Positions 19,006 through 27,162 of a stretch of DNA of 64,000 nucleotides are shown here, piece by piece; positions within the stretch are counted from its first letter, which is position 1; each line of letters opens with the position of its first letter. The stretch spans positions 116,223-180,222 of the forward strand of contig NZ_BMTY01000002.1 in assembly GCF_014649915.1 (NCBI RefSeq), given 5' to 3'. The position numbers and the translations under genes were made by a program. The notes under the pieces are model-generated. The model worked only from the letters and a program-made list of their open reading frames with translations. It did not search any database and was not told the origin of the DNA. The stretch comes from Streptomyces toxytricini (GTDB lineage Bacteria; Actinomycetota; Actinomycetes; Streptomycetales; Streptomycetaceae).

Positions 19006-19749
19006 TCAGCCGGCCTTGGGCCCGCCCCAGTGGAAGAGGGACATGGCCACGCTGGTGGCCAGGTTGTAGCTGGACACCTGGGGCCGCATCGGCAGCGACA
19101 CCAGGTGGTCGGCGCGGGCCCGCAGCTCGGGCGAGATGCCGTGGCGCTCGGAGCCGAAGGCCAGCAGGGCGTCGTCCGGGAGGGTGAGGGCGCGGATGTC
19201 CTCCCCCTCCGGGTCGAGCGCGTACAGGGGGCCCTCGGGCAGGGTGTCGAGGGTGACCCGGTCCACGGTCGTCGCATAGTGCAGCCCGGCGCCGGCCCGG
19301 ACCACGTTCGGGTGCCAGGGATCGAGGTCGCCGCGGGTCACCACGCCCGTGGCGCCGAAGCCGGCGGCCAGCCGCACCACGGCTCCGACGTTGCCGAGGT
19401 TGCGCGGGTTGTCCAGGACCACCACGGGCGCGCTCCGCGGGCGCCGGTCCAGCAGGGCCCGCCCCCGCGCCGCGTCCGGCCGTACGGCGAGGGCGGCGAC
19501 CCCGGTCGGGTGCACGCGGGCGACGAGCCCGCGCAGGTCGGCGGGGCGCAGCAGCCGCCGTACGTCGCCGAGGACGTCCGGGGCGAGCTGCGCGGCCAGG
19601 GCGAGGGCGGCGTCGGGGTCCCGGGCCACCGCGATCCGCACGTCGGCGCCGAACCGCAGGGCGTGCTTGAGGGCGTGGAACCCGTCGAGCAGCACGAGCC
19701 CGTCCTGCTCCAGCCCCGCCTGCCACTCCCGCACCGTCTCGTCGCTCAT
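19006..19749 (-). CDS. TrmH/SpoU family RNA methyltransferase
   Basis: This 247-residue SPOUT enzyme probably 2'-O-methylates tRNA or rRNA. Motif 1 is NPRNLGNVGAVVRLAAGFGA, motif 2 is FGSERHGIS, and motif 3 is degenerate (LPMRPQVSSYNLATSVAMSL). Together they form the trefoil-knot AdoMet site. The N-terminal part resembles the SpoU substrate-binding domain. It is convergent with paaN and has no obvious link to that pathway. The exact RNA target is not identifiable. Confidence 0.85.
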   Translation of the reverse strand: MSDETVREWQAGLEQDGLVLLDGFHALKHALRFGADVRIAVARDPDAALALAAQLAPDVLGDVRRLLRPADLRGLVARVHPTGVAALAVRPDAARGRALLDRRPRSAPVVVLDNPRNLGNVGAVVRLAAGFGATGVVTRGDLDPWHPNVVRAGAGLHYATTVDRVTLDTLPEGPLYALDPEGEDIRALTLPDDALLAFGSERHGISPELRARADHLVSLPMRPQVSSYNLATSVAMSLFHWGGPKAG

Positions 19750-19772
19750 GCCCCGACCCTACGGCGCCGCGC

Positions 19773-21005
19773 TCAGCCCGCGGCCCGCGCATCCGACGGC
19801 GGGGGACCGGGGCCGGGCCCCGCCGTGCCGCCGGGGGCCCGCTGCGGCGGGAGCCCGGCGCCCGCCGGCCCGTCCGGCCGCGACCGGCCGAGCCGCCGTG
19901 CGAGCCCGCTGCGCGCTCCTGCGGCCCGTGCCCCGAGCCACAGCAGGAAGGCGGTCGGCAGGAACACCGCGTCGGCGGCGATCATGGCCATGGAGAAGAA
20001 CGGCAGTCCCAGCAGCACCGCGATGCCCGCGTGCTCCAGCACCATCACGGCGAGCAGGACGTTCTTCACGCGCCGCTGGAAGACCGTGAACGGGAACGCC
20101 ACCTGCACCGCGACCGTGCCGTACGTCAGCAGCATCACCAGCGTGCCGCTGCCCGCCAGCAGCGACGACAGCTCCGGCCAGGGGCTGAAGTAGTCGAGGC
20201 CGAGCGGGTAGTACAGGGCGGTCCCGTCCTGCCACCGCGACCCCTGGACCTTGTACCACCCGGCGGTGGCGTAGATCAGGCACACCTCGGCCGCGATGAC
20301 GAGCATGCCCGCGTTGTGCACCGTGTTCGCCAGGACGTCGAGGACGGCCCGGGCCTCGCTGCGCGGCTCGTACCGGTCGACCATCCACCACACGGCGCAG
20401 ACGACCCACAGGGCGGCGAAGGCGGCGACCCAGCCGTGGCCGAGCCGCCCGGTCACCGTCCCGAAGGCGAACACCGCGCCGAGGGCGCCCCACAGCACCG
20501 GCCCGGCCGCCCCGGCCGAGGCCGAGCCGTGCCGCCGGGCCCGGCGCGCGTCCAGCGACCACACCTGCGCGCACCGCGTCAGGACCAGGTACATCGCCAT
20601 CAGGTGGATGACGTTGTCCCCGCCGTCTCCCATGAACACGCTGCGGTTCTGAAGCGACAGCACCCCGGCCGCGAACACGACGGAAACCGCCCGGGTCCGC
20701 CATCCCAGGGCGAGCAGGGCGCTCGCCGCCACCGACAGCGCGTACACGGCCTCGAACCAGAGGGCGGAGTCGGACCACAGCAGGACGGTGAAGGCGTGGT
20801 TGGAGCCGACGAGCTTCTGCGCCAGCTCCCAGCTCCACGGGCCGTCGGGCCCGTACAGCTCGTGCCGGTGGGGGAACTCGCGCAGCAGGAAGCAGAGCCA
20901 GGTCGTCGCGAAGCCGATGCGGACGACGGCGCTCTGGTACGGGCCGAGCGCCTCCCCCGTGGCGCGGGCCAGGGCGCGGCCGGCGGCGGCCCGGGCCCGT
21001 CTCAC
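19773..21005 (-). CDS. HTTM domain membrane protein (vitamin K-dependent carboxylase-related)
   Basis: This 410-residue polytopic protein has about nine to ten hydrophobic segments between residues ~20 and ~375. HTTM-family landmarks are the early arginine-rich segment ending in REFPHRHELYG, the loop SLQNRSVFMGDGGDNVIHLMA and the region YYPLGLDYFSPWPE. The family is the membrane core related to gamma-glutamyl carboxylase; its substrate in Streptomyces is unknown. The GTG at 21005 overlaps the stop of the preceding DUF5819 gene (GTGA), so the two form a pair. The Pro/Gly-rich tail is cytosolic or disordered. Transcription diverges from paaA across a TetR-type operator. Confidence 0.8.
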   Translation of the reverse strand: MRRARAAAGRALARATGEALGPYQSAVVRIGFATTWLCFLLREFPHRHELYGPDGPWSWELAQKLVGSNHAFTVLLWSDSALWFEAVYALSVAASALLALGWRTRAVSVVFAAGVLSLQNRSVFMGDGGDNVIHLMAMYLVLTRCAQVWSLDARRARRHGSASAGAAGPVLWGALGAVFAFGTVTGRLGHGWVAAFAALWVVCAVWWMVDRYEPRSEARAVLDVLANTVHNAGMLVIAAEVCLIYATAGWYKVQGSRWQDGTALYYPLGLDYFSPWPELSSLLAGSGTLVMLLTYGTVAVQVAFPFTVFQRRVKNVLLAVMVLEHAGIAVLLGLPFFSMAMIAADAVFLPTAFLLWLGARAAGARSGLARRLGRSRPDGPAGAGLPPQRAPGGTAGPGPGPPPSDARAAG

Positions 21006-21682
21006 ACCGTCCACCACGACAGCTCCCGGTGGTAGGTGCGGGTGTCGGTCTCCTCGTCGCTCCACACGGGGGCCGCGACGGCGCGGGTGGCGGAGCGGAG
21101 CTGGATGCGGACGATCTCGCCGCCGTCGCCGGGGCGGGCGGCCCGCAGCCGGTTCAGCGCGATCCGCTTCAGGTACTGCTCCGACAGCCCGCCGCGCTCG
21201 CCGACGGGCCGGTCCTCCTCGTCGTGCGAGGCGGTGAAGAAGTCCCAGGCGCGCCGCAGCTCGTTCTGGCGGGTGTGGCTGGGGAGCAGGCTGTGCCGGA
21301 TGGCCGCGCCGTCCTCGGCGGAGAGGTCGCGCCACGCCTCGGTGACAAGGCCGCCGTCGCGGGTGCGGACCTGGGCGCGCGCCTCGACGGCGATGTTCTG
21401 CTGGAGGGGGTTGGGGGCGAAGAGCTTCCAGTTCTGCTCGAACTCGGGGTAGATCCAGGCGTCCACGGCCCCGGCGTGCCGCTTGCTGAGCGTGTTGGCC
21501 GGGGCGACGTGCAGGAAGACGGCCGCGAGGTGCGCGCAGGCGGTGAGGGCGACGGCGGCCAGGGCCGCCGAGGCCGTGACGCGGCCGGGGGCGGAGAGGC
21601 CCGCGATGCCGGGCGCCCGGGCGGGGGGCGGGGCACCGGGTGGAAGGGGCTCCTCCACGGCCTCGCGCCCGTTCGCTTCCAT
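21002..21682 (-). CDS. DUF5819 family protein, single-pass membrane
   Basis: This protein of unknown function has 226 residues. A Pro-rich cytosolic N-terminus leads to one membrane helix (about residues 37-58), and the rest is predicted extracytoplasmic. That part contains WIYPEFEQNWKLFAPNPLQQN, the landmark of the DUF5819/HTTM-partner family, and ends SWWTV. ATG 21682 has a GGGGCGGG stretch just upstream. It is translationally coupled to the HTTM gene, so the two probably act as a complex at the membrane. Confidence 0.78.
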   Translation of the reverse strand: MEANGREAVEEPLPPGAPPPARAPGIAGLSAPGRVTASAALAAVALTACAHLAAVFLHVAPANTLSKRHAGAVDAWIYPEFEQNWKLFAPNPLQQNIAVEARAQVRTRDGGLVTEAWRDLSAEDGAAIRHSLLPSHTRQNELRRAWDFFTASHDEEDRPVGERGGLSEQYLKRIALNRLRAARPGDGGEIVRIQLRSATRAVAAPVWSDEETDTRTYHRELSWWTV

Positions 21683-21766
21683 CCCGCCCCGATCGTTTCG
21701 CCGTCCACAGGGTGACCTCAGAGGTTGACACCCTACGGGGCGCCGACTCACCATTGAAGGGCATGA

Positions 21767-21780
21767 ACCGAACGATCGGT
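21767..21780. promoter_or_regulatory. TetR/PaaR-type operator between the DUF5819 gene and paaA
   Basis: ACCGAACGATCGGT fits ACCGNNCGNNCGGT. The 16-mer at 21768-21783 is identical, on the opposite strand, to that at 17156-17171. It lies 38 bp upstream of the paaA ATG, where it could cover the transcription start. A TTGACA at 21725-21730 might be the -35 element. Confidence 0.75.
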
Positions 21781-21817
21781 CGGTCGGGCGGTCAAAGGAC
21801 TCTGGCAGGGGGCCGGG

Positions 21818-22831
21818 ATGGTGGCAGTGACCCCGGAATCGGGGCAGGACTCGGGCCTCGGGGCTGACCTCGGGGCGCAGCTCGCGGCGGCGTTCGACGC
21901 CGCGGTCGCGGCCGACGAGCGCGTCGAGCCGCGCGACTGGATGCCCGAGGAGTACCGGGCCTCGCTCGTCCGCCAGATGGCGCAGCACGCCCACTCCGAG
22001 ATCATCGGCATGCAGCCCGAGGCCAACTGGATCACGCGCGCGCCCTCACTGCGGCGCAAGGCGATCCTCATGGCCAAGGTGCAGGACGAGGCCGGGCACG
22101 GCCTGTACCTGTACAGCGCGGCCGAGACCCTCGGCACCAGCCGGGACGAGCTGCTCGACAAGCTGCACTCCGGCCGGCAGAAGTATTCGTCGATCTTCAA
22201 CTACCCCACGCTGACGTGGGCGGACGTCGGCGCGATCGGCTGGCTCGTGGACGGCGCGGCGATCACCAACCAGGTGCCGCTGTGCCGCTGCTCCTACGGG
22301 CCGTACGCCCGCGCGATGGTCCGCATCTGCAAGGAGGAGTCCTTCCACCAGCGGCAGGGCTTCGAGCTCCTCCTCGCCCTCTCGAAGGGCACCCCGGAGC
22401 AGCACGCGATGGCGCAGGACGCGGTCGACCGCTGGTGGTGGCCCTCGCTGATGATGTTCGGCCCGCCGGACGACGAGTCGGCGCACTCGGCGCAGTCCAT
22501 GGCCTGGCGGATCAAGCGCCACTCCAACGACGAGCTGCGCCAGCGGTTCGTGGACATCGCCGTCCCCCAGGCCGAGACCCTCGGCCTCACCCTGCCCGAC
22601 CCGGACCTGAAGTGGAACGAGGAGCGCGGGCACTACGACTTCGGCCCGATCGACTGGGCGGAGTTCTGGGACGTCCTCAAGGGCAACGGCCCCTGCAACG
22701 AGCAGCGGCTGAGCCAGCGCCGCCGGGCGCACGAGGAGGGCGCGTGGGTCCGCGAGGCCGCCGCGGCCTACGCACGCAAGCACGCGGCGGCACCGGCCGC
22801 GGCGGCACGGAACGAGGAGGCACGGGTATGA
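21818..22831 (+). CDS. paaA: 1,2-phenylacetyl-CoA epoxidase, catalytic subunit A
   Basis: This is the di-iron oxygenase subunit that epoxidises the ring of phenylacetyl-CoA. It has 337 residues. Iron-ligand motifs sit in [12 protein letters not shown] (about residues 88-99) and [11 protein letters not shown] (about 171-181), in the ferritin-like fold. It is the first gene of paaABCDE, with each junction overlapping or abutting. The promoter region carries a TetR-type operator. Confidence 0.95.
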   Translation: MVAVTPESGQDSGLGADLGAQLAAAFDAAVAADERVEPRDWMPEEYRASLVRQMAQHAHSEIIGMQPEANWITRAPSLRRKAILMAKVQDEAGHGLYLYSAAETLGTSRDELLDKLHSGRQKYSSIFNYPTLTWADVGAIGWLVDGAAITNQVPLCRCSYGPYARAMVRICKEESFHQRQGFELLLALSKGTPEQHAMAQDAVDRWWWPSLMMFGPPDDESAHSAQSMAWRIKRHSNDELRQRFVDIAVPQAETLGLTLPDPDLKWNEERGHYDFGPIDWAEFWDVLKGNGPCNEQRLSQRRRAHEEGAWVREAAAAYARKHAAAPAAAARNEEARV

Positions 22832-23112
22832 CGCAGAACTGGCCGCTGTGGGAGGTGTTCGTGCGCTCGCGGCGAGGCCTGTCGCACACGCACGCGGGCA
22901 GCCTCCACGCGCCGGACGCCGAGATGGCCCTGCGCAACGCCCGCGACCTGTACACCCGGCGCAGCGAGGGCGTCTCGATCTGGGTGGTGCCCTCCGCCGA
23001 GGTCACCGCCTCCTCGCCGGACGAGCGCGACCCCTTCTTCGCGCCCGCCGCCGACAAGCCGTACCGGCACCCGACCTTCTACGACATCCCGGAGGGGGTG
23101 AGCCACCTGTGA
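22828..23112 (+). CDS. paaB: 1,2-phenylacetyl-CoA epoxidase subunit B
   Basis: This is the small (94-residue) subunit that bridges the PaaA-PaaC heterodimers in the epoxidase. The sequence [20 protein letters not shown] and the ending DIPEGVSHL are typical. The ATG overlaps the paaA stop (ATGA). Confidence 0.94.
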   Translation: MTQNWPLWEVFVRSRRGLSHTHAGSLHAPDAEMALRNARDLYTRRSEGVSIWVVPSAEVTASSPDERDPFFAPAADKPYRHPTFYDIPEGVSHL

Positions 23113-23837
23113 CGGCCACCGACACGCCGACCGTCAACGCCGCACTCGCCCTCGGCGACGACGCGCTGATCCTCTCGCACCGCCTCGGGGAATGGGCCGG
23201 CCACGCCCCCGAGCTGGAGGAGGAGGTCGCCCTCGCCAACATCGCGCTCGACCTGCTCGGGCAGGCCCGCTTCCTGCTGTCCATGGCGGGCGACGAGGAC
23301 GAGATGGCCTTCCTCCGCGAGGAGCGGTCCTTCCGCAACCTCCAGCTCGTGGAGCAGCCGAACGGCGACTTCGCGCACACCATCGCCCGGCAGCTGTACT
23401 TCAGCCTGTACCAGCACGAGCTGCACACGGACCTCGCCGCCGGGGACGGCCCCTTCGCCGGGCTCGCCGCGAAGGCCGTCAAGGAGACCGCCTACCACCG
23501 CGACCACGCCGTGCAGTGGACCCTCCGCCTGGGCGACGGCACCGAGGAGAGCCGGCGCCGGATGCGGGCCGCCCTGGACGCCCTGTGGAAGTTCACCGGA
23601 GAGATGTTCCAGCCGGTCGAGGGGCTCGACGGGATCGACTGGGCGGTCCTGGAAGGCCGCTGGCTCACCGCCCTGACCGGGGTCCTGGAACAGGCCGGCC
23701 TCGCCGTCCCCGAGGGGCCGCGCACCGGCGCCTGGGCAGCCGGGGCGGGCAGGCAGGGCCTGCACACCGAGCCGTTCGGCAGGATGCTCGCCGAGATGCA
23801 GCACCTGCACCGCAGCCACCCGGGGGCGTCGTGGTGA
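23109..23837 (+). CDS. paaC: 1,2-phenylacetyl-CoA epoxidase subunit C
   Basis: This is the structural subunit with a ferritin-like fold that forms the stable dimer with PaaA. It has 242 residues. LGDDALILSHRLGEW, NIALDLLGQARFL and KETAYHRDHAVQW are family landmarks. The GTG at 23109 overlaps the paaB stop (GTGA). Confidence 0.94.
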   Translation: MTATDTPTVNAALALGDDALILSHRLGEWAGHAPELEEEVALANIALDLLGQARFLLSMAGDEDEMAFLREERSFRNLQLVEQPNGDFAHTIARQLYFSLYQHELHTDLAAGDGPFAGLAAKAVKETAYHRDHAVQWTLRLGDGTEESRRRMRAALDALWKFTGEMFQPVEGLDGIDWAVLEGRWLTALTGVLEQAGLAVPEGPRTGAWAAGAGRQGLHTEPFGRMLAEMQHLHRSHPGASW

Positions 23838-24358
23838 CCGGCCCGGCCGGCTCCGGATCCGGCACCGCGACCGCGACCCGCCTGGAGGAGGAGCTGGCGG
23901 CCCTCGCCGGCTCCGTCCCGGACCCGGAGCTGCCCGTGCTCACCCTCGCCGACCTCGGTGTCCTGCGCGGCGTGCGGATGCACGAGGACGGCCACGCCGA
24001 GGTCACCCTGACCCCCACCTACACCGGCTGCCCGGCGGTGGAGGCGATGTCCGCCGACATCGAGCGCGTCCTCGCCGGCCACGGCATCCCCGACGTGCGG
24101 GTGCGCACCGTGCTCTCGCCGGCCTGGTCGACCGACGACATCACGGCCGAAGGCCGCCGCAAGCTGGCCGAGTTCGGCATCGCCCCGCCCCGCCCGCACG
24201 CGGCGGGCGGACCGGTGCCGGTCGCCCTGTCGGTGCGCTGCCCGCACTGCGGGTCCACCGAGACCGAGCTGCTCAGCCGCTTCTCCTCCACCGCGTGCAA
24301 GGCGCTGCGCCGCTGCACCGCCTGCCGCGAACCGTTCGACCACTTCAAGGAGCTGTAG
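23834..24358 (+). CDS. paaD: Phenylacetate epoxidase assembly protein PaaD (DUF59/MIP18 family)
   Basis: This is an iron-sulfur/di-iron assembly factor for the epoxidase system (174 residues). The MIP18 domain contains DPELPVLTLADLGVLR and the cysteine of TPTYTGCPAVEAM. The C-terminus holds a zinc-ribbon (CPHC near residue 136 and CTAC near 162), as in E. coli PaaD. The GTG at 23834 overlaps the paaC stop. Confidence 0.93.
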   Translation: MTGPAGSGSGTATATRLEEELAALAGSVPDPELPVLTLADLGVLRGVRMHEDGHAEVTLTPTYTGCPAVEAMSADIERVLAGHGIPDVRVRTVLSPAWSTDDITAEGRRKLAEFGIAPPRPHAAGGPVPVALSVRCPHCGSTETELLSRFSSTACKALRRCTACREPFDHFKEL

Positions 24359-25501
24359 ATGGCCGCGACGACGCCGGCGCCCGCGCCGAGCCCCGCGCGA
24401 CCCGCGCGCCACGGCGCCTTCCACCGGCTGGCGGTCGCGGCGGTCGACCGGCTCACCGACGACTCCGTGGCACTGACGCTGTCGGTCCCCGAGGAGCTGC
24501 GCGACGCCTACCGGCACGCTCCGGGCCAGCACCTGACGCTGCGCCGCACCGCCCCCGGCGGCGCCGAGGTGCGGCGCACGTACTCGATCTGCTCCCCCGC
24601 CCCCGACCCGGCCGGCCCCGGCCCGGCGTCGCTCCAGGTCGGCGTCCGCCTGGTGGAGGGCGGCGAGTTCTCCACCTTCGCGCACAAGGAGGCCGCCGCC
24701 GGCGACGTCCTGGAGGTGATGGTCCCGGCCGGGCGCTTCGTCCTCGACGCGGCGGCCGCCCCCGCGGGCGCCCACTACGCGGCCGTCGTCGGCGGCAGCG
24801 GCATCACCCCGGTGCTGTCCATCGCGGCGACGCTGCTCGCGGCCCGGCCCGACGCCCGGTTCTGCCTGGTGCGCAGCGACCGCACGGCGGCCTCGACGAT
24901 GTTCCTGGAGGAGGTCGCCGACCTCAAGGACCGCTACCCGGACCGCTTCCAGCTGGTGACGGTGCTCTCCCGCGAGGAGCAGGAGGCGGGCCTGCCGTCG
25001 GGCCGGCTCGACGAGGAGCGCCTGACGGGCCTGCTGCCCGCGCTGCTGCCCGTCGCCGACGTGACGGGCTGGTACCTGTGCGGCCCGTACGGCCTGGTCG
25101 TCGAGGCGGAGCGGGCCCTCGGCTCGCTGGGCGTGGTCCGCACCCGGATCCACGAGGAGGTCTTCCACGTCGAGGACACCGCCGCCCCCGCCGCGCCCGC
25201 GGCAGGCGCCGCCGCGGCGCCTGCCCACGGCCGGGTCACCGCCCGCCTGGACGGCCGCGCCGGCACCTGGCCCGTGCAGGCCGGCGAGTCGCTGCTCGAC
25301 ACGGTCCTGCGGAACCGGGCGGACGCGCCGTACGCCTGCAAGGGCGGCGTCTGCGGCACCTGCCGCGCGTTCGTCGTCTCGGGCGAGGTCCGGATGGACC
25401 GGAACTTCGCCCTGGAGGCCGAGGAGACGGAGGCCGGGTTCGTGCTGGCCTGCCAGTCGCACGCGCTGACCGAGGAAGTCGAGATCGACTTCGACCGCTG
25501 A
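24359..25501 (+). CDS. paaE: 1,2-phenylacetyl-CoA epoxidase reductase subunit E
   Basis: This NADPH-dependent reductase (380 residues) passes electrons to PaaAC. The FAD-binding domain has RRTYSICSPAP, and the NAD(P) domain has VVGGSGITPVLSI and WYLCGPYGLV. An Ala-rich linker leads to a C-terminal plant-type ferredoxin domain with CKGGVCGTC and a final cysteine in LACQSHA. The ATG directly follows the paaD stop. It is the last gene of the epoxidase block; paaK, paaG, paaZ and paaJ are not in the window. Confidence 0.94.
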   Translation: MAATTPAPAPSPARPARHGAFHRLAVAAVDRLTDDSVALTLSVPEELRDAYRHAPGQHLTLRRTAPGGAEVRRTYSICSPAPDPAGPGPASLQVGVRLVEGGEFSTFAHKEAAAGDVLEVMVPAGRFVLDAAAAPAGAHYAAVVGGSGITPVLSIAATLLAARPDARFCLVRSDRTAASTMFLEEVADLKDRYPDRFQLVTVLSREEQEAGLPSGRLDEERLTGLLPALLPVADVTGWYLCGPYGLVVEAERALGSLGVVRTRIHEEVFHVEDTAAPAAPAAGAAAAPAHGRVTARLDGRAGTWPVQAGESLLDTVLRNRADAPYACKGGVCGTCRAFVVSGEVRMDRNFALEAEETEAGFVLACQSHALTEEVEIDFDR

Positions 25502-25523
25502 CGCCCCACCGCCGACCGCGGCC

Positions 25524-25564
25524 TGTCCAATTGCCGGAACCTGCCCTATCTTGACGCTCCGTCA
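25524..25564 (+). promoter_or_regulatory. Candidate promoter and operator for the acyl-CoA dehydrogenase gene
   Basis: A -35-like TGTCCA (25524-25529) and -10-like TATCTT (25547-25552) are spaced by 17 bp. A 5-bp inverted repeat TGACG-CTC-CGTCA (25552-25564) overlaps the end of the -10 element, a good place for a repressor. Support is by pattern only. Confidence 0.45.
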
Positions 25565-25603
25565 GACAACGGGGCGGGTTCCGGCGCATCGGGAGGACGG
25601 GCA

Positions 25604-26740
25604 GTGGACTTCACCTTCACCGAGGAGCAGCAGGCCGCCGCGGAGGCGGCCGCGGCCGTCTTCGCGGACACCGCACCGGACGGGGTGCCGAGCCCGGCCC
25701 TGGTCCCCGGCGCCGTCGCGGACGACTTCGACCGCGCCCTGTGGTCCCGCCTCGCCGGCGCGGACCTCCTCGGCCTGGTGCTGGCCGAGGAGCACGGCGG
25801 CGCGGGCCTCGGCGCCACCGCCCTGTGCCTGGTGCTGCGCGAGGCGGGCAGGGTGCTCGCCCGAGTGCCGCTGCTGGAGCACTGCGCCACCGCCGCGGCG
25901 CTCCAGGCCCACGCCGGCCCCGAGCTGGCCGCCGCCCTGCTGCCCGGCGCCGGCACGGGCCGGATCGTCCTGACCGCCGCCGCGCACGGCCGCACCGGCC
26001 ACGACCCGGCCGAGCTGGCCGTGACCGCCCGCCGCGACGGCTCCGACTGGGTCCTGGACGGCATGCAGACCGCCGTCCCTTGGGCGCACGGCGCGGACTG
26101 GACCGCCGTACCGGCGCACACCGGCGGCGGGGCGGCCGTACTCGCCCTGGTACCGCGCGGCGCGCCCGGCCTCGTCCTCGCCGACCAGTTCTCCACCAGC
26201 GGGGAGAAGCTCGCGGAGCTCACCCTGAACGGTGTCCGCGTCCCCGAGGCGCACCTCCTGCGGGCCCCGCAGGCCTGGCACCGGCTGCGCAGGCTCCTCA
26301 CCCTCGGGACGTGCGCGCTCGCGGTCGGCGTCGGCTCGGCCGTCCTCGGCATGACCAGCCGGTACACCTCGCAGCGCGAGCAGTTCGGATTCCCGGTCGC
26401 CACGTTCCAGGCGGTCGCCGTGCAGGCCGCCGACCGCTACGTCGACCTGCGCGCGATGGAGGCCGTCCTCTGGCAGGCGGCCTGGCGCCTCGACGCCGAC
26501 GGGGCCGGAGGCCCGCTGCCCGCGGCCGCAGACCTCGCCGTCGCGAAGGTCTGGGCGTCGGAGGGCGTGCGCCGCATCGTCCAGACCGCCCAGCACCTGC
26601 ACGGCGGCTTCGGCGCCGACACCGGCTACCCGCTGCACCGCTACCACGCCTGGGCCAAGCAGCTGGAGCTCCAGCTCGGCCCGGCCGCCGCCCACGAAGA
26701 GGAACTGGGCGACCTGTTGGCCGCCCACCCGCTCTCCTGA
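25604..26740 (+). CDS. Acyl-CoA dehydrogenase family protein
   Basis: This flavin-dependent enzyme would introduce a double bond into an acyl-CoA. It has 378 residues, with an N-terminal helical domain (MDFTFTEEQQAAAEAAAAVF), a middle beta domain and a C-terminal helical domain. The C-terminal GGFGADTGYPLHRYHAWAK resembles the usual FAD/CoA region. The usual catalytic glutamate is not obvious at the expected place, so this may be one of the divergent paralogues. GTG 25604 follows GGGAGG. It has its own promoter, but its position after paaE suggests a role in aromatic or fatty-acid catabolism. Confidence 0.85.
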   Translation: MDFTFTEEQQAAAEAAAAVFADTAPDGVPSPALVPGAVADDFDRALWSRLAGADLLGLVLAEEHGGAGLGATALCLVLREAGRVLARVPLLEHCATAAALQAHAGPELAAALLPGAGTGRIVLTAAAHGRTGHDPAELAVTARRDGSDWVLDGMQTAVPWAHGADWTAVPAHTGGGAAVLALVPRGAPGLVLADQFSTSGEKLAELTLNGVRVPEAHLLRAPQAWHRLRRLLTLGTCALAVGVGSAVLGMTSRYTSQREQFGFPVATFQAVAVQAADRYVDLRAMEAVLWQAAWRLDADGAGGPLPAAADLAVAKVWASEGVRRIVQTAQHLHGGFGADTGYPLHRYHAWAKQLELQLGPAAAHEEELGDLLAAHPLS

Positions 26741-26750
26741 GGGCCCCTGC

Positions 26751-27095
26751 CTAGAGGACGAAGGCGTCCGCGCCGGACTCCGTCACCATCGCGCGGCCGG
26801 CGCCCTGCCAGGCCTGCATGCCGCCGTCGACGTTGACCGCGTCGATGCCCTGGCGGACCAGGTACTGCGTCACCTGGGCGGAGCGCCCGCCGACCCGGCA
26901 CACCACGTGCACCCGGCGGCCGTCCTCGACCGCCTCCGTCAGCTCGCCGAAGCGGGCCACGAAATCGCTCATGGGGATGTGCAGCGCGCCCTCGACGTGG
27001 CCCGCGGCCCACTCGTCGTCCTCGCGGACGTCCAGGACAAACCCTTCGGCGGGCACCGCGGCGGCGTCCACCGAGGGAAGCGGCCCGAAGTTCAT
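26751..27095 (-). CDS. Rhodanese-like domain protein
   Basis: This single-domain sulfurtransferase (114 residues) has the catalytic cysteine in VHVVCRVGGRS (about residue 68) and the rhodanese landmarks LDVREDDEWAAGHVEGALHIP and NVDGGMQAW. ATG 27095 is chosen because the upstream open frame has no family sequence. It is convergent with the acyl-CoA dehydrogenase gene with only 10 bp between stops. Confidence 0.88.
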   Translation of the reverse strand: MNFGPLPSVDAAAVPAEGFVLDVREDDEWAAGHVEGALHIPMSDFVARFGELTEAVEDGRRVHVVCRVGGRSAQVTQYLVRQGIDAVNVDGGMQAWQGAGRAMVTESGADAFVL

Positions 27096-27162
27096 ACGTC
27101 GCCCTCTCTCGTCACAGGTCCGACCCCCCAACTTAGCCGAGCCGGCGGACCGCGCAGCCCCG

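Noticed and set aside
17250..19277. 675-codon minus-strand frame opposite paaN
   Set aside because: The composition is low-complexity and paaN on the other strand is strongly supported.
25562..26728. 388-codon minus-strand frame opposite the acyl-CoA dehydrogenase
   Set aside because: It is an antisense shadow; the plus strand carries a complete acyl-CoA dehydrogenase with a ribosome site.
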